Below are positions 8,660 to 16,678 of a stretch of 64,000 nt of DNA, piece after piece; positions within the stretch are counted from its first letter, which is position 1, and every line of letters starts with the position of its first letter. The DNA is from Thermotomaculum hydrothermale. GTDB lineage: Bacteria; Acidobacteriota; Holophagae; Thermotomaculales; Thermotomaculaceae. The notes under the pieces are model-generated. The model was not told the origin of the DNA and did no database searches. It saw nothing but the letters and a program-made list of their open reading frames with translations. The DNA lies in contig NZ_AP017470.1 in the NCBI RefSeq assembly GCF_016592575.1, positions 124,001 to 188,000 on the forward strand, written 5' to 3'. The position numbers and the translations under genes are program-made.

Positions 8660-10333
8660 ATGGGAAAAAAACATTTGTTTAAGATGCTTCTATCAGTTAT
8701 TATTCTGGTTTTTGGATTCTCTGTTTTTGCTCAAACGGTTACTCAGCAAGAGGAGTTAAACAAAAAAAATCAGGTTATAGAAACTGAAAGTAAAACAGAA
8801 ACTGAAAATAATGAAGAAAGCAGGTGGCCTGAAAACTTCGCATTTTTAGTAAACGGAAAGATATTTTATTTAAACTATATAATCCAGGATAATATTCCTT
8901 ATTTTACCATTGAATCGGTTTTTAATCCTTTAAAGCAGGCTGGTTTAGACTATCAAAAAATTTCAAATGATGAATACAAAATTGTAATTGACGAAAATGA
9001 GTTTTCCCTTGATTTAAAGCATTTTTTAATTAAATCGACAAAACTCTATGTTGATGAAAAGGAGAAAGAAAAGCCTGATTTTAAACCACCAGAGCCAATT
9101 ATTATCCCTGTTGACATACTGATTAAAGACGGACAGGTTTATTTTAGATATGATTTCCTTGTAAAAGGATTGCCAGAGTTGATAAACAAGGTTGTAGGCT
9201 ATGATAAAAACTCTGGAACCTTTGTTGTAGGAAGAGAAAAACCTGTAAAAATTAACTTTGAGTTAAAGGAAACAGAGCCTTATGCTATTCTCACCTTTAA
9301 ATGTCCTGCGAAAATTAAATACAATTTAATAAAGACAGATAAAAATGCCTATCTTACGGTTAATGCAAGATTCAATATTGAAAAAGAAAAATTAATTGAA
9401 CTTGAAAGCAAATTTTTTAAGATTGTGGATGTTAAATTTTTTGGCAGGGAAACTGAGATTAATTTTGAACTTAAAGAAAAAACGGATAAAATTTCAGGCT
9501 ATTTTGACAGAAACTTTGATGAGTTGAAGATTTATTTTTACTCAAAAGACTTTTATAACCCCAAAGTGGACACTTTAAACAAAGCAGCAGTTGAGCTTGA
9601 TGCCACCAAACATACGATTAAAAAGATAATTATTGACCCCGGCCATGGTGGTGAGGACAACGGGGCTGTAAGCAAAGATGGGACAATGGAGAAGGATATT
9701 GCTTTACAGATAGCATACAAGTTAGGTAAAGAGCTGAAAAAAAGGGGCTATGAGGTGGTTTTAACAAGGTATACAGATGTTTATGTTCCATTGAAGGATA
9801 GAACAGGGATTGCAAACTCAAATAAAGGGGATTTGTTTATATCAATTCATCTTAATGCATCTTACAGGAAGGCTTCAGGGGCGGAAACATACATATTGAG
9901 CCTTGATGGTTACAAACAGGTTTCAGATACCATAGCTTTTGAAAACAGGGAGATAAAAAATTCTAAATCCAAAGATAATAAGGGAAAGGATGAGCAATCT
10001 TCAGTCTCATTTATACTCTGGGATATGGCTCAAAGAGAGTACATTAAAGATAGTGAAAAATTAGGGGAATTTATTCAGGAAGGTTTAAACAACCTTATGG
10101 GGATAAGAGACAGGGGAGTGAAGCAGGCACCTTTAGTTGTTTTGAAGGGGCTTGATATGCCAGGGGTGCTTGTTGAGGTTGGCTTTCTTTCAAATCCTGT
10201 TGAAGAAACAAAGTTAAAGTCAGAGGATTATCAGAACAGGGTTGTAAATGTAATAGCAAATAGTGTGGATAGATATAGAATTTATTACGAGTTAAGAATG
10301 AAAAAATTATCGGATAATGAGGATGAAGAATAA
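8660..10333 (+). CDS. Secreted N-acetylmuramoyl-L-alanine amidase (Amidase_3)
   Basis: Zinc amidase that cuts the bond between MurNAc and the stem peptide of peptidoglycan, as AmiA/B/C do in cell separation. Residues 1-25 are a signal peptide ending FSVFAQT. Residues 55-310 form a beta-rich N-terminal region, including a copper-amine-oxidase-N-like portion and an AMIN-like portion. The Amidase_3 domain covers about 320-550, with H329 (DPGHGG), E344, H397 (SIHLNAS) and E506 (LVEVGFLSN) in the expected order. AAGGCGG precedes the ATG at 8660; the frame is open further upstream but without a ribosome site. The end overlaps the GerMN lipoprotein gene by 17 bases. Confidence 0.93.
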   Translation: MGKKHLFKMLLSVIILVFGFSVFAQTVTQQEELNKKNQVIETESKTETENNEESRWPENFAFLVNGKIFYLNYIIQDNIPYFTIESVFNPLKQAGLDYQKISNDEYKIVIDENEFSLDLKHFLIKSTKLYVDEKEKEKPDFKPPEPIIIPVDILIKDGQVYFRYDFLVKGLPELINKVVGYDKNSGTFVVGREKPVKINFELKETEPYAILTFKCPAKIKYNLIKTDKNAYLTVNARFNIEKEKLIELESKFFKIVDVKFFGRETEINFELKEKTDKISGYFDRNFDELKIYFYSKDFYNPKVDTLNKAAVELDATKHTIKKIIIDPGHGGEDNGAVSKDGTMEKDIALQIAYKLGKELKKRGYEVVLTRYTDVYVPLKDRTGIANSNKGDLFISIHLNASYRKASGAETYILSLDGYKQVSDTIAFENREIKNSKSKDNKGKDEQSSVSFILWDMAQREYIKDSEKLGEFIQEGLNNLMGIRDRGVKQAPLVVLKGLDMPGVLVEVGFLSNPVEETKLKSEDYQNRVVNVIANSVDRYRIYYELRMKKLSDNEDEE

Positions 10334-10898
10334 AGCCTTTTTTATAATAATTACTGCTGTGCTTTTTTTGTTATTTGCCTGCAATGGGAAAAAAACTCAA
10401 AATGAAATTGTGGCTAAAAGTGTTCAAACTGAAAACGAAAATCAAGAGCAAAAGGATGAAATTAAACCTGATGAAAGCGAAAAGCTTAAATTCAGGATAA
10501 TAAATCTTTACTTTATAAACCCATACACAAATGAGTTGAAAACTGAAAAAAGGCAGGTTTTTGATTTAAAAGAAAAAACCTCAATGATTAAGCAGGTTTT
10601 AAGGAGTTTAAAATTAGGCCCTGTTTCAAATTTAAAGCCTTCAGTGCCTGAAAACATAGAGTTTAAAGATGTATTTATATACGGCGATAGAGTTTACATT
10701 GACTTACATAAAAATTCTGAAAATGCGTTTATAGGGGGAGTAAAGGGAGAAAAGTTATTTTTAGAGGCGGTTGTGAAAACTGTGCTTGATATATCCCCGA
10801 AATATAAAAAGGTTTATTTTTTGATTGATGGTGAGGAGATAGACTCAGTAATGGGGCATCTTGACTGTTCCGGTTATTTTACTTCAGAATCTTTTTAA
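10317..10898 (+). CDS. GerMN-domain lipoprotein
   Basis: A 193-residue lipoprotein. The signal peptide ends with the lipobox LFAC, the cysteine falling at about residue 22, followed by a charged linker. Residues 55-190 resemble the GerMN (sporulation and spore germination) domain, including the pattern of a long beta strand then a helix and a GEKLFLEAVVKTVLD segment. The domain is found in cell-envelope lipoproteins of non-spore-formers too, and coupling with the amidase gene (17-base overlap) suggests a shared cell-wall job. ATG codons at 10317 and 10323 are both possible starts; neither has a strong ribosome site, as expected for coupled translation. Confidence 0.8.
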   Translation: MRMKNKAFFIIITAVLFLLFACNGKKTQNEIVAKSVQTENENQEQKDEIKPDESEKLKFRIINLYFINPYTNELKTEKRQVFDLKEKTSMIKQVLRSLKLGPVSNLKPSVPENIEFKDVFIYGDRVYIDLHKNSENAFIGGVKGEKLFLEAVVKTVLDISPKYKKVYFLIDGEEIDSVMGHLDCSGYFTSESF

Positions 10899-10899
10899 A

Positions 10900-11619
10900 T
10901 CACATATTGTTGTAATATCTGCACATTAAAATTTTACCAACTGAAGGAGGCGTTTGATGTTTTTCTATCCATCTAACAAGAGCAACTCCATTTCTTCCAA
11001 GTACCTCCCATGTGTAAATAGGGATTTTAGATGCCGCCTCAGCTCCGACTGCCACTGACAGCTTTATTTTGTCTTTATCTTTAACCTTGCATATAACGAA
11101 TTTTACATTATTTTTGTTATTTCCATAGCATAATGAAAGCACATTTGCGAACATATCAAAGTACTGATTTAAAGTTAATGCCTTATTTTTGTAGATTGTT
11201 ACATCAACTTCGTATCCATTTAATGTTTTATTGTAATTAATTTCAAGTTCATGGGTTACCCCTTTTAAAGCATTATTAATATCTTGTATAAGTATCATTT
11301 TCGGTTCCATTATCCCTGATATGGGGGATTTACCCGGTGCTCTGGGAGCCATTACTTCCGGGGCTTGTCCATTTGGAGTGTTATTTTTTTCATTTACTTT
11401 TATGCTTGCTCGAGTTTCTTTTATCTTTGATAATCTGTAATCAGTAATAAGCTGGCTTATTTTAATAACTGCAAAAATAAAAAGTACAATTATACTTCCC
11501 AATATTATGGCATCAATTATAGGGCTTGTTTTATTCGCTGATATTATTGGAGTTCCACATGCTGGACAATATTTTGACTTTTTGTCTGGCAATTTTGCGC
11601 CACAATTTGGACAATACAT
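10900..11619 (-). CDS. Zinc-ribbon membrane protein
   Basis: The N-terminus is a zinc ribbon with C3-x2-C6 and C18-x2-C21 (YCPNCG and YCPACG). A membrane segment follows at about residues 33-58, then a Pro-rich linker and a soluble domain from about residue 105 to 239 that I do not recognise. The architecture suggests a cytoplasmic ribbon tethered to an extracytoplasmic domain. The start is one base after the stop of the upstream small membrane protein on the same strand, so the two are an operon. It converges on the amidase/GerMN genes with only one base between stops. Confidence 0.8.
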   Translation of the reverse strand: MYCPNCGAKLPDKKSKYCPACGTPIISANKTSPIIDAIILGSIIVLFIFAVIKISQLITDYRLSKIKETRASIKVNEKNNTPNGQAPEVMAPRAPGKSPISGIMEPKMILIQDINNALKGVTHELEINYNKTLNGYEVDVTIYKNKALTLNQYFDMFANVLSLCYGNNKNNVKFVICKVKDKDKIKLSVAVGAEAASKIPIYTWEVLGRNGVALVRWIEKHQTPPSVGKILMCRYYNNM

Positions 11620-11620
11620 T

Positions 11621-11953
11621 TTATTTGCCCATTAACCTTTCTGCATAAAAAGAAATAAATGGAAGTTCTTTCTCAATATCGTTACTTTTTATTATAACAA
11701 TCACAACAAAAGCTAACACATAAAACCATAAAAATATTGTAAAAAGAAATGAAAAAACAATTCCAAGAATAGGGATTAAGCTTAAATACTTTAAGAAAAT
11801 TAGAGCAAACAAAAAGATAAGGTTAAAAAGCAATCCTTCAGTTTCAACCTTTTTTTGAGATTTTGTTAAACTTTCTCTAATTCCCCACCCTATAAGCATG
11901 AGAGGGAAAAGAAAAGAGAAAATTATAACAAAAAAATTATCACCCTTTTTCAT
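11621..11953 (-). CDS. Small integral membrane protein
   Basis: A 110-residue protein with hydrophobic segments at about residues 7-26, 43-57 and 62-90, so three or four membrane passes. AGGGAATAA lies just before the ATG on the minus strand. It is the first gene of a two-gene operon with the zinc-ribbon protein. No family recognised; small subunit-like or DUF4870-like membrane proteins have a similar outline, but I cannot confirm that. Confidence 0.75.
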   Translation of the reverse strand: MKKGDNFFVIIFSFLFPLMLIGWGIRESLTKSQKKVETEGLLFNLIFLFALIFLKYLSLIPILGIVFSFLFTIFLWFYVLAFVVIVIIKSNDIEKELPFISFYAERLMGK

Positions 11954-12033
11954 ATTTATTCCCTAACTCTTTGATTAAATTATAATTAATTTTTTTTAAA
12001 AAACAAATTTTTTTTAATTTTTATTTAAGAAAA

Positions 12034-12056
12034 CAAAAAAAGGGGGAAACCCCCCT
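12034..12056 (-). terminator. Rho-independent terminator of argF
   Basis: Read on the minus strand: a 6-bp stem AGGGGG/CCCCCT with a 4-base loop, followed by a run of seven T (the A run at 12034-12040). It lies 24 bases past the argF stop. Confidence 0.88.
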
Positions 12057-12079
12057 GGATTATAGAAAAAGTTGTTAAT

Positions 12080-13057
12080 TTAAGCCAATGTGGCAACCAT
12101 TACAGCCTTAATAGTGTGCATTCTATTTTCAGCCTGGTCAAAGACTTTTGAATGTTTGCTTTCAAATACCTCTTCTGTTACCTCACAAATATCAGGGAAT
12201 TTTTTTGCCAGTTCAGTTTCTGTGTTGTGGAATGCTGGCAAACAGTGCAGGAATATTACATCCTCTCTTCCAGTTGCTTTAATCACATTCATATTTACCT
12301 GATATGGCTTTAAAATCTTAATCCTTTCAGGGATTTTGTCCTCTTCTCCCATTGAAGCCCATACATCTGTGTATATTACCTGGCAATCTTTTACTCCCTC
12401 TTTTACATCTGGAGTAAATGTGAGCTTTGCTCCTGTTTCCTTTGCAATCTCTTTGCACTTTTCTATTAATTCCTTTTCTGGATACATATTCTCTGGTGCA
12501 ACAATCCTGAAATCCATTCCCATTTTTGCAGCACCAACCATAAGTGAATTTGCCATATTGTTTCTTCCATCTCCCATGTATGCAAATTTTATCCCCTTTA
12601 AATAGCCGAAATTCTCTTTTACAGTTAAAAAGTCAGCCAAAATTTGAGTTGGATGGAATTTGTCAGTCAAACCATTCCACACAGGCACTCCAGCCCATTT
12701 TGCCAGCTCTTCAACTGTTTCATGTTTAAATCCTCTAAACTCAATTCCGTCAAACATTCTGCCTAAAACCCTTGCGGTATCTTTAACTGTTTCCTTTTTT
12801 CCCAACTGAATATCCCCTTTTCCAAGGTATTCAGGGTGAGCGCCTTCATCAATGCATGCAACTGTAAAAGCACACCTTGTTCTTGTTGAAGGTTTTTCAA
12901 AGATTAGTGCAATGTTTTTGTGCTTTAAATTTTCTCCGTAAATTCCTGCTTTTTTCTGGTCTTTTAAAACTGATGCAAGGTCTAAAAGATAATTTATCTC
13001 TTCTGGTGTGAAGTCAAGAAGTGTTAAAAAATTTCTTCCTCTCAAATTTACAGGCAT
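12080..13057 (-). CDS. argF: Ornithine carbamoyltransferase
   Basis: Makes citrulline from ornithine and carbamoyl phosphate in arginine synthesis, or the reverse in the deiminase pathway. The carbamoyl-phosphate motif STRTR is at 57-61, HPTQ at 135-138, the ornithine-loop SMG at 235-237 and HCLP at 271-274. Length 325 is typical. The SMG motif distinguishes ornithine from aspartate transcarbamoylases. It is a single gene with its own promoter and terminator; no other arg gene is nearby. Confidence 0.95.
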   Translation of the reverse strand: MPVNLRGRNFLTLLDFTPEEINYLLDLASVLKDQKKAGIYGENLKHKNIALIFEKPSTRTRCAFTVACIDEGAHPEYLGKGDIQLGKKETVKDTARVLGRMFDGIEFRGFKHETVEELAKWAGVPVWNGLTDKFHPTQILADFLTVKENFGYLKGIKFAYMGDGRNNMANSLMVGAAKMGMDFRIVAPENMYPEKELIEKCKEIAKETGAKLTFTPDVKEGVKDCQVIYTDVWASMGEEDKIPERIKILKPYQVNMNVIKATGREDVIFLHCLPAFHNTETELAKKFPDICEVTEEVFESKHSKVFDQAENRMHTIKAVMVATLA

Positions 13058-13087
13058 ATTAAACCCCCTAAAAATTTTTACCTTTGA

Positions 13088-13115
13088 ATTATAACAGTAA
13101 TTTTTTTATGCAATA
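13088..13115 (-). promoter_or_regulatory. argF promoter
   Basis: On the minus strand TATTGC (13110-13115), a 16-bp spacer and TATAAT (13088-13093). The -10 is preceded by TGT, giving an extended -10. It sits 30 bases upstream of the argF ATG. I see no clear ARG-box palindrome. Confidence 0.55.
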
Positions 13116-13144
13116 ATAAAAAAAACTTCTATCAGGGAGGTAAT

Positions 13145-13891
13145 ATGTTTGATTTTAATGGTAAGACAGCAATTGTAACAGGGGGAACAAGGGGAATTGG
13201 ATTGGAAACAAGCAGATTATTTGCAAAATTTGGTGCCAATGTTGTTGCGTCCTACCGTTCAAATGATAAAGCTGCTCAAAAATTAAAGGATGAATTTTCA
13301 AACATTGAAGTTTTCAAGGGGGATATTTCAGAGGTTGAAACAGCAAAATCCCTTGTTAGTTTTGCATACTCTAAATTTGGCAGGGTTGATATTTTAGTTA
13401 ACAATGCTGGAATCTGGGATTATCTCTATGCAGGAAGCTTTGATTACAAGGTATGGGATAATATGATAAAAAACAACTTACGCTCTGTTTACCTTGTAAC
13501 AGATTACCTTGTATCTAAATGGCTGAAAGACGAAACAAAGGGAAGGATTGTCCATGTATCCTCAACAGCGGGACAGAGGGGAGAGGCTGAACATTCCCAC
13601 TATGCGGCAACAAAGGGGGCAATAATTGCCTATACAAAGTCTCTTTCATCTGAGCTTGCACCAAAGGGAATAATAACAAACTGTGTTGCACCAGGCTGGG
13701 TTGATACAGAATTAAACGAAAAACCGTTTGCAGGGGATGGTAAGGAGAAAATCAGAAAAACAATTCCAATTGGAAGAATTCCTGAGCCTGTTGAAATAGC
13801 ATGGCCAATTGTTTTCCTTGCCTCAGATTTAGCCTCAGCTGTTTGCGGAGAAATTTTCAATGTAAACGGCGGCAGTGTTTTATGTGGATAA
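13145..13891 (+). CDS. Short-chain dehydrogenase, FabG-like
   Basis: NAD(P)-dependent oxidoreductase of 248 residues. TGGTRGIG is at residues 12-19, NNAG at about 87-90, a serine near 140 (VSSTAG) and the YxxxK pair in HYAATKGA. The C-terminal VNGGSVLCG pattern is usual for FabG-type SDRs. This may be a 3-oxoacyl-ACP reductase or a relative acting on another substrate; no fatty-acid genes are adjacent, so the substrate stays open. GGGAGG precedes the ATG. It is divergent from argF. Confidence 0.88.
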   Translation: MFDFNGKTAIVTGGTRGIGLETSRLFAKFGANVVASYRSNDKAAQKLKDEFSNIEVFKGDISEVETAKSLVSFAYSKFGRVDILVNNAGIWDYLYAGSFDYKVWDNMIKNNLRSVYLVTDYLVSKWLKDETKGRIVHVSSTAGQRGEAEHSHYAATKGAIIAYTKSLSSELAPKGIITNCVAPGWVDTELNEKPFAGDGKEKIRKTIPIGRIPEPVEIAWPIVFLASDLASAVCGEIFNVNGGSVLCG

Positions 13892-13893
13892 TG

Positions 13894-13902
13894 TGTTATA
13901 AT
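13894..13902 (+). promoter_or_regulatory. Extended -10 upstream of sdaA
   Basis: TGTTATAAT in the 39-base gap between the SDR stop and the serine dehydratase start. No good -35 is visible. Transcription would begin near 13909, leaving room for the GGGGAGGA ribosome site. Confidence 0.45.
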
Positions 13903-13930
13903 TTGCCGAGTATTTTTTGGGGAGGATTAA

Positions 13931-15160
13931 TTGGACACAATAAAGCAATTGTATAAAATCGGGCACGGGCCTTCATCTTCTCATACAATGGGGCCTTTGT
14001 TTGCTGCTGAAAAATTTGTTTCAATGTGTAAAGATTGCGATTTTTTTAAGGTTACCTTATACGGAAGCCTTGCATTAACAGGAAAGGGGCATTTTACAGA
14101 CATTGCATTGATTGATTACTTTACCTCAATAAACAAAAAGGTTGAGATTATCTGGAAGCCTGATGAGTTTCTTCCCCTTCATCCCAACGGAATGAAGTTT
14201 GAGGGATACGATAAAAATTACAATTTTGTCAGAGATTGGGTTGTTTACTCTGTTGGCGGTGGTGCAATAAAGGACGAGAAGGATTTTGACAATCCCCCTG
14301 CGTCAATTTACCCCTTAACAAAGATGGACGACATACTTGAATGGTGTGAAAAAACAGGTGCACCGTTATGGGAGTATGTGGAGAATTACGAAGAAAAGGA
14401 TATATGGGATTACCTTGAAGAGGTATGGGATACAATGGTTGACTCAATTAAAAGGGGATTGAAACACGAAGGTGTTTTGCCTGGTGAACTTCACCTTCAA
14501 AGAAAGGCTGCCTCATATTTTATGAAGTCAAAAAATTCAGGTCTTTTCTTAAAATCCTTTGGCCTTGTTGCATCTTACGCTCTGGCGGTGGCAGAGGAGA
14601 ATGCATCAGCAAATATAGTGGTGACAGCACCAACCTGTGGTTCTTCAGGTGTTTTGCCTGCAGTTTTATACTTTTTAAAAAAATATCACAGGATAGATAA
14701 AGAAAGGATTTTGAAAGCTATTGCAACAGCAGGATTGATAGGCAACCTTGTAAAGGAAAACGCTTCCATTTCAGGGGCAGAGGTTGGTTGTCAGGGAGAG
14801 ATAGGGACTGCCTGTGCAATGGCTTCTGCTGCGGCTACACAGCTTTTAGGGGGAACTGTTGCACAAATTGAGTATGCCGCAGAAATGGGGATGGAGCATC
14901 ATTTAGGGTTAACCTGCGACCCTGTTGGAGGCTATGTTCAAATTCCCTGTATTGAAAGAAATGCCTTTGCCGCTGGAAGGGCTTTGCAGTGTGCAACCTA
15001 TTCTCTGTTTTCAGACGGAAGACACAGAATAAGCTTTGACGAGGTTGTGATTACAATGAAGGAAACAGGGTTGAGTCTCCCATCCTGCTATAAAGAGACA
15101 GGTACCTGTGGACTTGCCAGGCACTGGCTTGACAGCGAAAACAGAAAAAAACAAACCTAA
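13931..15160 (+). CDS. sdaA: L-serine dehydratase, iron-sulfur type
   Basis: Oxygen-sensitive [4Fe-4S] L-serine ammonia-lyase: serine to pyruvate and ammonia. The single chain carries the N-terminal beta domain (GPSSSHTMGP at 13-22) and the C-terminal alpha domain with the family's conserved cysteines in APTCGSSG, the GCQGE segment, TCDPVGG and PCIERN. Length 409, somewhat shorter than the roughly 455 of the enteric enzyme. The start is TTG, decided by GGGGAGGA ending 6 bases upstream and by the family N-terminus beginning right there. Use of a TTG start may lower expression. Confidence 0.93.
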   Translation: MDTIKQLYKIGHGPSSSHTMGPLFAAEKFVSMCKDCDFFKVTLYGSLALTGKGHFTDIALIDYFTSINKKVEIIWKPDEFLPLHPNGMKFEGYDKNYNFVRDWVVYSVGGGAIKDEKDFDNPPASIYPLTKMDDILEWCEKTGAPLWEYVENYEEKDIWDYLEEVWDTMVDSIKRGLKHEGVLPGELHLQRKAASYFMKSKNSGLFLKSFGLVASYALAVAEENASANIVVTAPTCGSSGVLPAVLYFLKKYHRIDKERILKAIATAGLIGNLVKENASISGAEVGCQGEIGTACAMASAAATQLLGGTVAQIEYAAEMGMEHHLGLTCDPVGGYVQIPCIERNAFAAGRALQCATYSLFSDGRHRISFDEVVITMKETGLSLPSCYKETGTCGLARHWLDSENRKKQT

Positions 15161-15226
15161 ATTAACTTTTCTTAAAAAGAGTTTTTAGAGGTAATTTTTA
15201 AATCAAAAAATCAGGCATTTTTTTAA

Positions 15227-15685
15227 TTAAAACCATTCAGGGGCAAGGTTTCTGTCAAAGAAACTCCATGCAAGGCTAATTACTTTATCAGAATAATAGC
15301 CTATCTCATGTATCCTTTCAAAGAGTATTATTGCTGTTTCTTTATGTATTACTTCGTTTAGGTAAAGGAAAGCGGGTATTGCTATTGCTGAAGTGTATGG
15401 TTTGTTGTGGTTTTCTGCATATTCAAGCAGTTTAAAGTCATCTGAAAGCAGCGCAAAATTCAGGTTTCTAATTATTAAGCTTTGAATACTTTTATCGCCA
15501 GCAGATTTTGTGTCTCTCCATTTTATATTTTTAAACCACTCTTTTGGCTCAGACTTTTCCTCAAACTCTTTTTTTATAGACACAGTGGAGATTAGAGGGA
15601 CATGGGAGGAGAGTACTCCCATTGCCCCTGCTTTATCAAGTATTATCATTGAACTTGCGTCTATTACAAATCCCTTTATTTCCAT
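15227..15685 (-). CDS. PIN-fold-like protein
   Basis: A 152-residue protein with a PIN (PilT N-terminus) nuclease-like outline: D9 in FVIDASSM at the first strand, E40/E42 in the middle helix, D64 in SAGDKSI and S81-D82-D83 in LLSDDFKLLEYA. The order of acidic residues fits a PIN active site, although overall similarity is weak. No antitoxin-like gene is next to it, so it is probably not a VapC toxin. Its ATG overlaps the elbB stop by one base (TGATG), so the pair is coupled. Function unknown; an RNA-processing role is only inferred. Confidence 0.65.
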   Translation of the reverse strand: MEIKGFVIDASSMIILDKAGAMGVLSSHVPLISTVSIKKEFEEKSEPKEWFKNIKWRDTKSAGDKSIQSLIIRNLNFALLSDDFKLLEYAENHNKPYTSAIAIPAFLYLNEVIHKETAIILFERIHEIGYYSDKVISLAWSFFDRNLAPEWF

Positions 15686-16344
15686 CAGCCTATAAGTTTC
15701 ATTAATGCATCAACCATCTTTGATATGCCTGCATGTACTTCGGAAATTCTCTTTCCTAACATATATGCAGGGGTTGATATTATTTTATTTTTTTCATCAA
15801 CATGAAAACCGTCAACAGGGCATACAAAATGTTTTCCGCCCATTGCCTCAATTGCCTTTGCTGTTGCCTCGTCATTACCAATAGTTAATTCAGGGTTTAT
15901 CTCCCCTAAAGCAGCAGCCACAACAGCAGGGGCAATACATACTGCTGCAATAGGCTTGCCCTTTTTGTGAACTTCCCTCAAAATCCTTGCAACAGAAGGG
16001 TCAACTTCTGCCTTTTCCCCTTTTACCGCAAAGTTTGAGAGGTTTTTGGCAGCCCCAAATCCACCTGGAAGAACAAGTGCGTCTAATTCATCAGGGTTTA
16101 CATCGTCAATATTTTTAATCTCACCCCTTGCTATCCTTGCAGATTCAACAAGCACATTTCTTGTTTCCCCTTTAACCTCTTCCCCGGTTAAATGGTTTAT
16201 AACATGCATTTGAGGTTTATCAGGGGCCATAATTACAAGTTCACAGCCTCTTTTATCAAGTTCAAGCATGGTTAACACTGCTTCGTGTATTTCCGCACCA
16301 TCGTAAACGCCGCAACCTGAAAGAATTACACCAACTTTAGGCAT
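15685..16344 (-). CDS. elbB: ElbB-like glyoxalase / DJ-1/PfpI family protein
   Basis: Class I glutamine amidotransferase-like fold, ES1/ElbB branch. The nucleophile elbow carries C136 (AAVCIAPAVV), and the family signature SGCGVYDGAEIHE starts at residue 9. ElbB (formerly linked to isoprenoid synthesis) has glyoxalase-type activity in E. coli. Length 219. I chose the ATG at 16344 because GGAGG lies 6-10 bases upstream; an in-frame ATG 12 bases earlier is embedded in that ribosome site. It is the first gene of a pair with the PIN-like gene. Confidence 0.92.
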   Translation of the reverse strand: MPKVGVILSGCGVYDGAEIHEAVLTMLELDKRGCELVIMAPDKPQMHVINHLTGEEVKGETRNVLVESARIARGEIKNIDDVNPDELDALVLPGGFGAAKNLSNFAVKGEKAEVDPSVARILREVHKKGKPIAAVCIAPAVVAAALGEINPELTIGNDEATAKAIEAMGGKHFVCPVDGFHVDEKNKIISTPAYMLGKRISEVHAGISKMVDALMKLIG

Positions 16345-16376
16345 TTTATCCTCCATTTTTTTGATGATTCTTAAAT

Positions 16377-16385
16377 ATTATACCA
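16377..16385 (-). promoter_or_regulatory. elbB promoter (extended -10)
   Basis: On the minus strand TGGTATAAT, 33 bases upstream of the elbB ATG. The -35 region is poor. Confidence 0.5.
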
Positions 16386-16429
16386 GATTTTAAACAAAAT
16401 ATAAAGGAAGACAACATTTGGTTGTTTAA

Positions 16430-16438
16430 TGCTAAAAT
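16430..16438 (+). promoter_or_regulatory. Promoter of small membrane protein (extended -10)
   Basis: TGCTAAAAT ends 19 bases before the ATG at 16458. The same nonamer precedes the gene at 18782. No good -35. Confidence 0.4.
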
Positions 16439-16457
16439 ATAAAAAAAGGAGGGTTCA

Positions 16458-16664
16458 ATGAAAAAGTATCTAATAATATACCTTGCTGTGTTTTTAATAG
16501 GTTTTATTGTATGGAGCGGGCTTTACTATGTTTACACTGCTTCAATTTTAGGGGTTGCTAAATTTAGAATAGATTACGGAATAAGGGCAGGGCTTGTATT
16601 GGGGATTTCAATAACAGGTTTAATATACTGGCGCGATTTAGAAGATAAAGAAAAGGGGGATTAA
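16458..16664 (+). CDS. Small two-pass membrane protein
   Basis: A 68-residue protein with hydrophobic segments at about residues 4-27 and 40-57 and a charged tail (DLEDKEKGD). AAAGGAGGG precedes the ATG, and a terminator overlaps the stop codon, so it forms its own transcription unit. The clear promoter, ribosome site and terminator argue it is a real gene. No family recognised. Confidence 0.7.
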   Translation: MKKYLIIYLAVFLIGFIVWSGLYYVYTASILGVAKFRIDYGIRAGLVLGISITGLIYWRDLEDKEKGD

Positions 16665-16676
16665 TCCCCCTTTTTT
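16651..16676. terminator. Bidirectional terminator
   Basis: A perfect inverted repeat GGGGGATTAATCCCCC flanked by AAAA on the left and TTTTTT on the right. It overlaps the stop of the plus-strand small protein and lies just past the stop of the minus-strand peptidase-like gene, so it can serve both. Confidence 0.88.
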
Positions 16677-16678
16677 GT

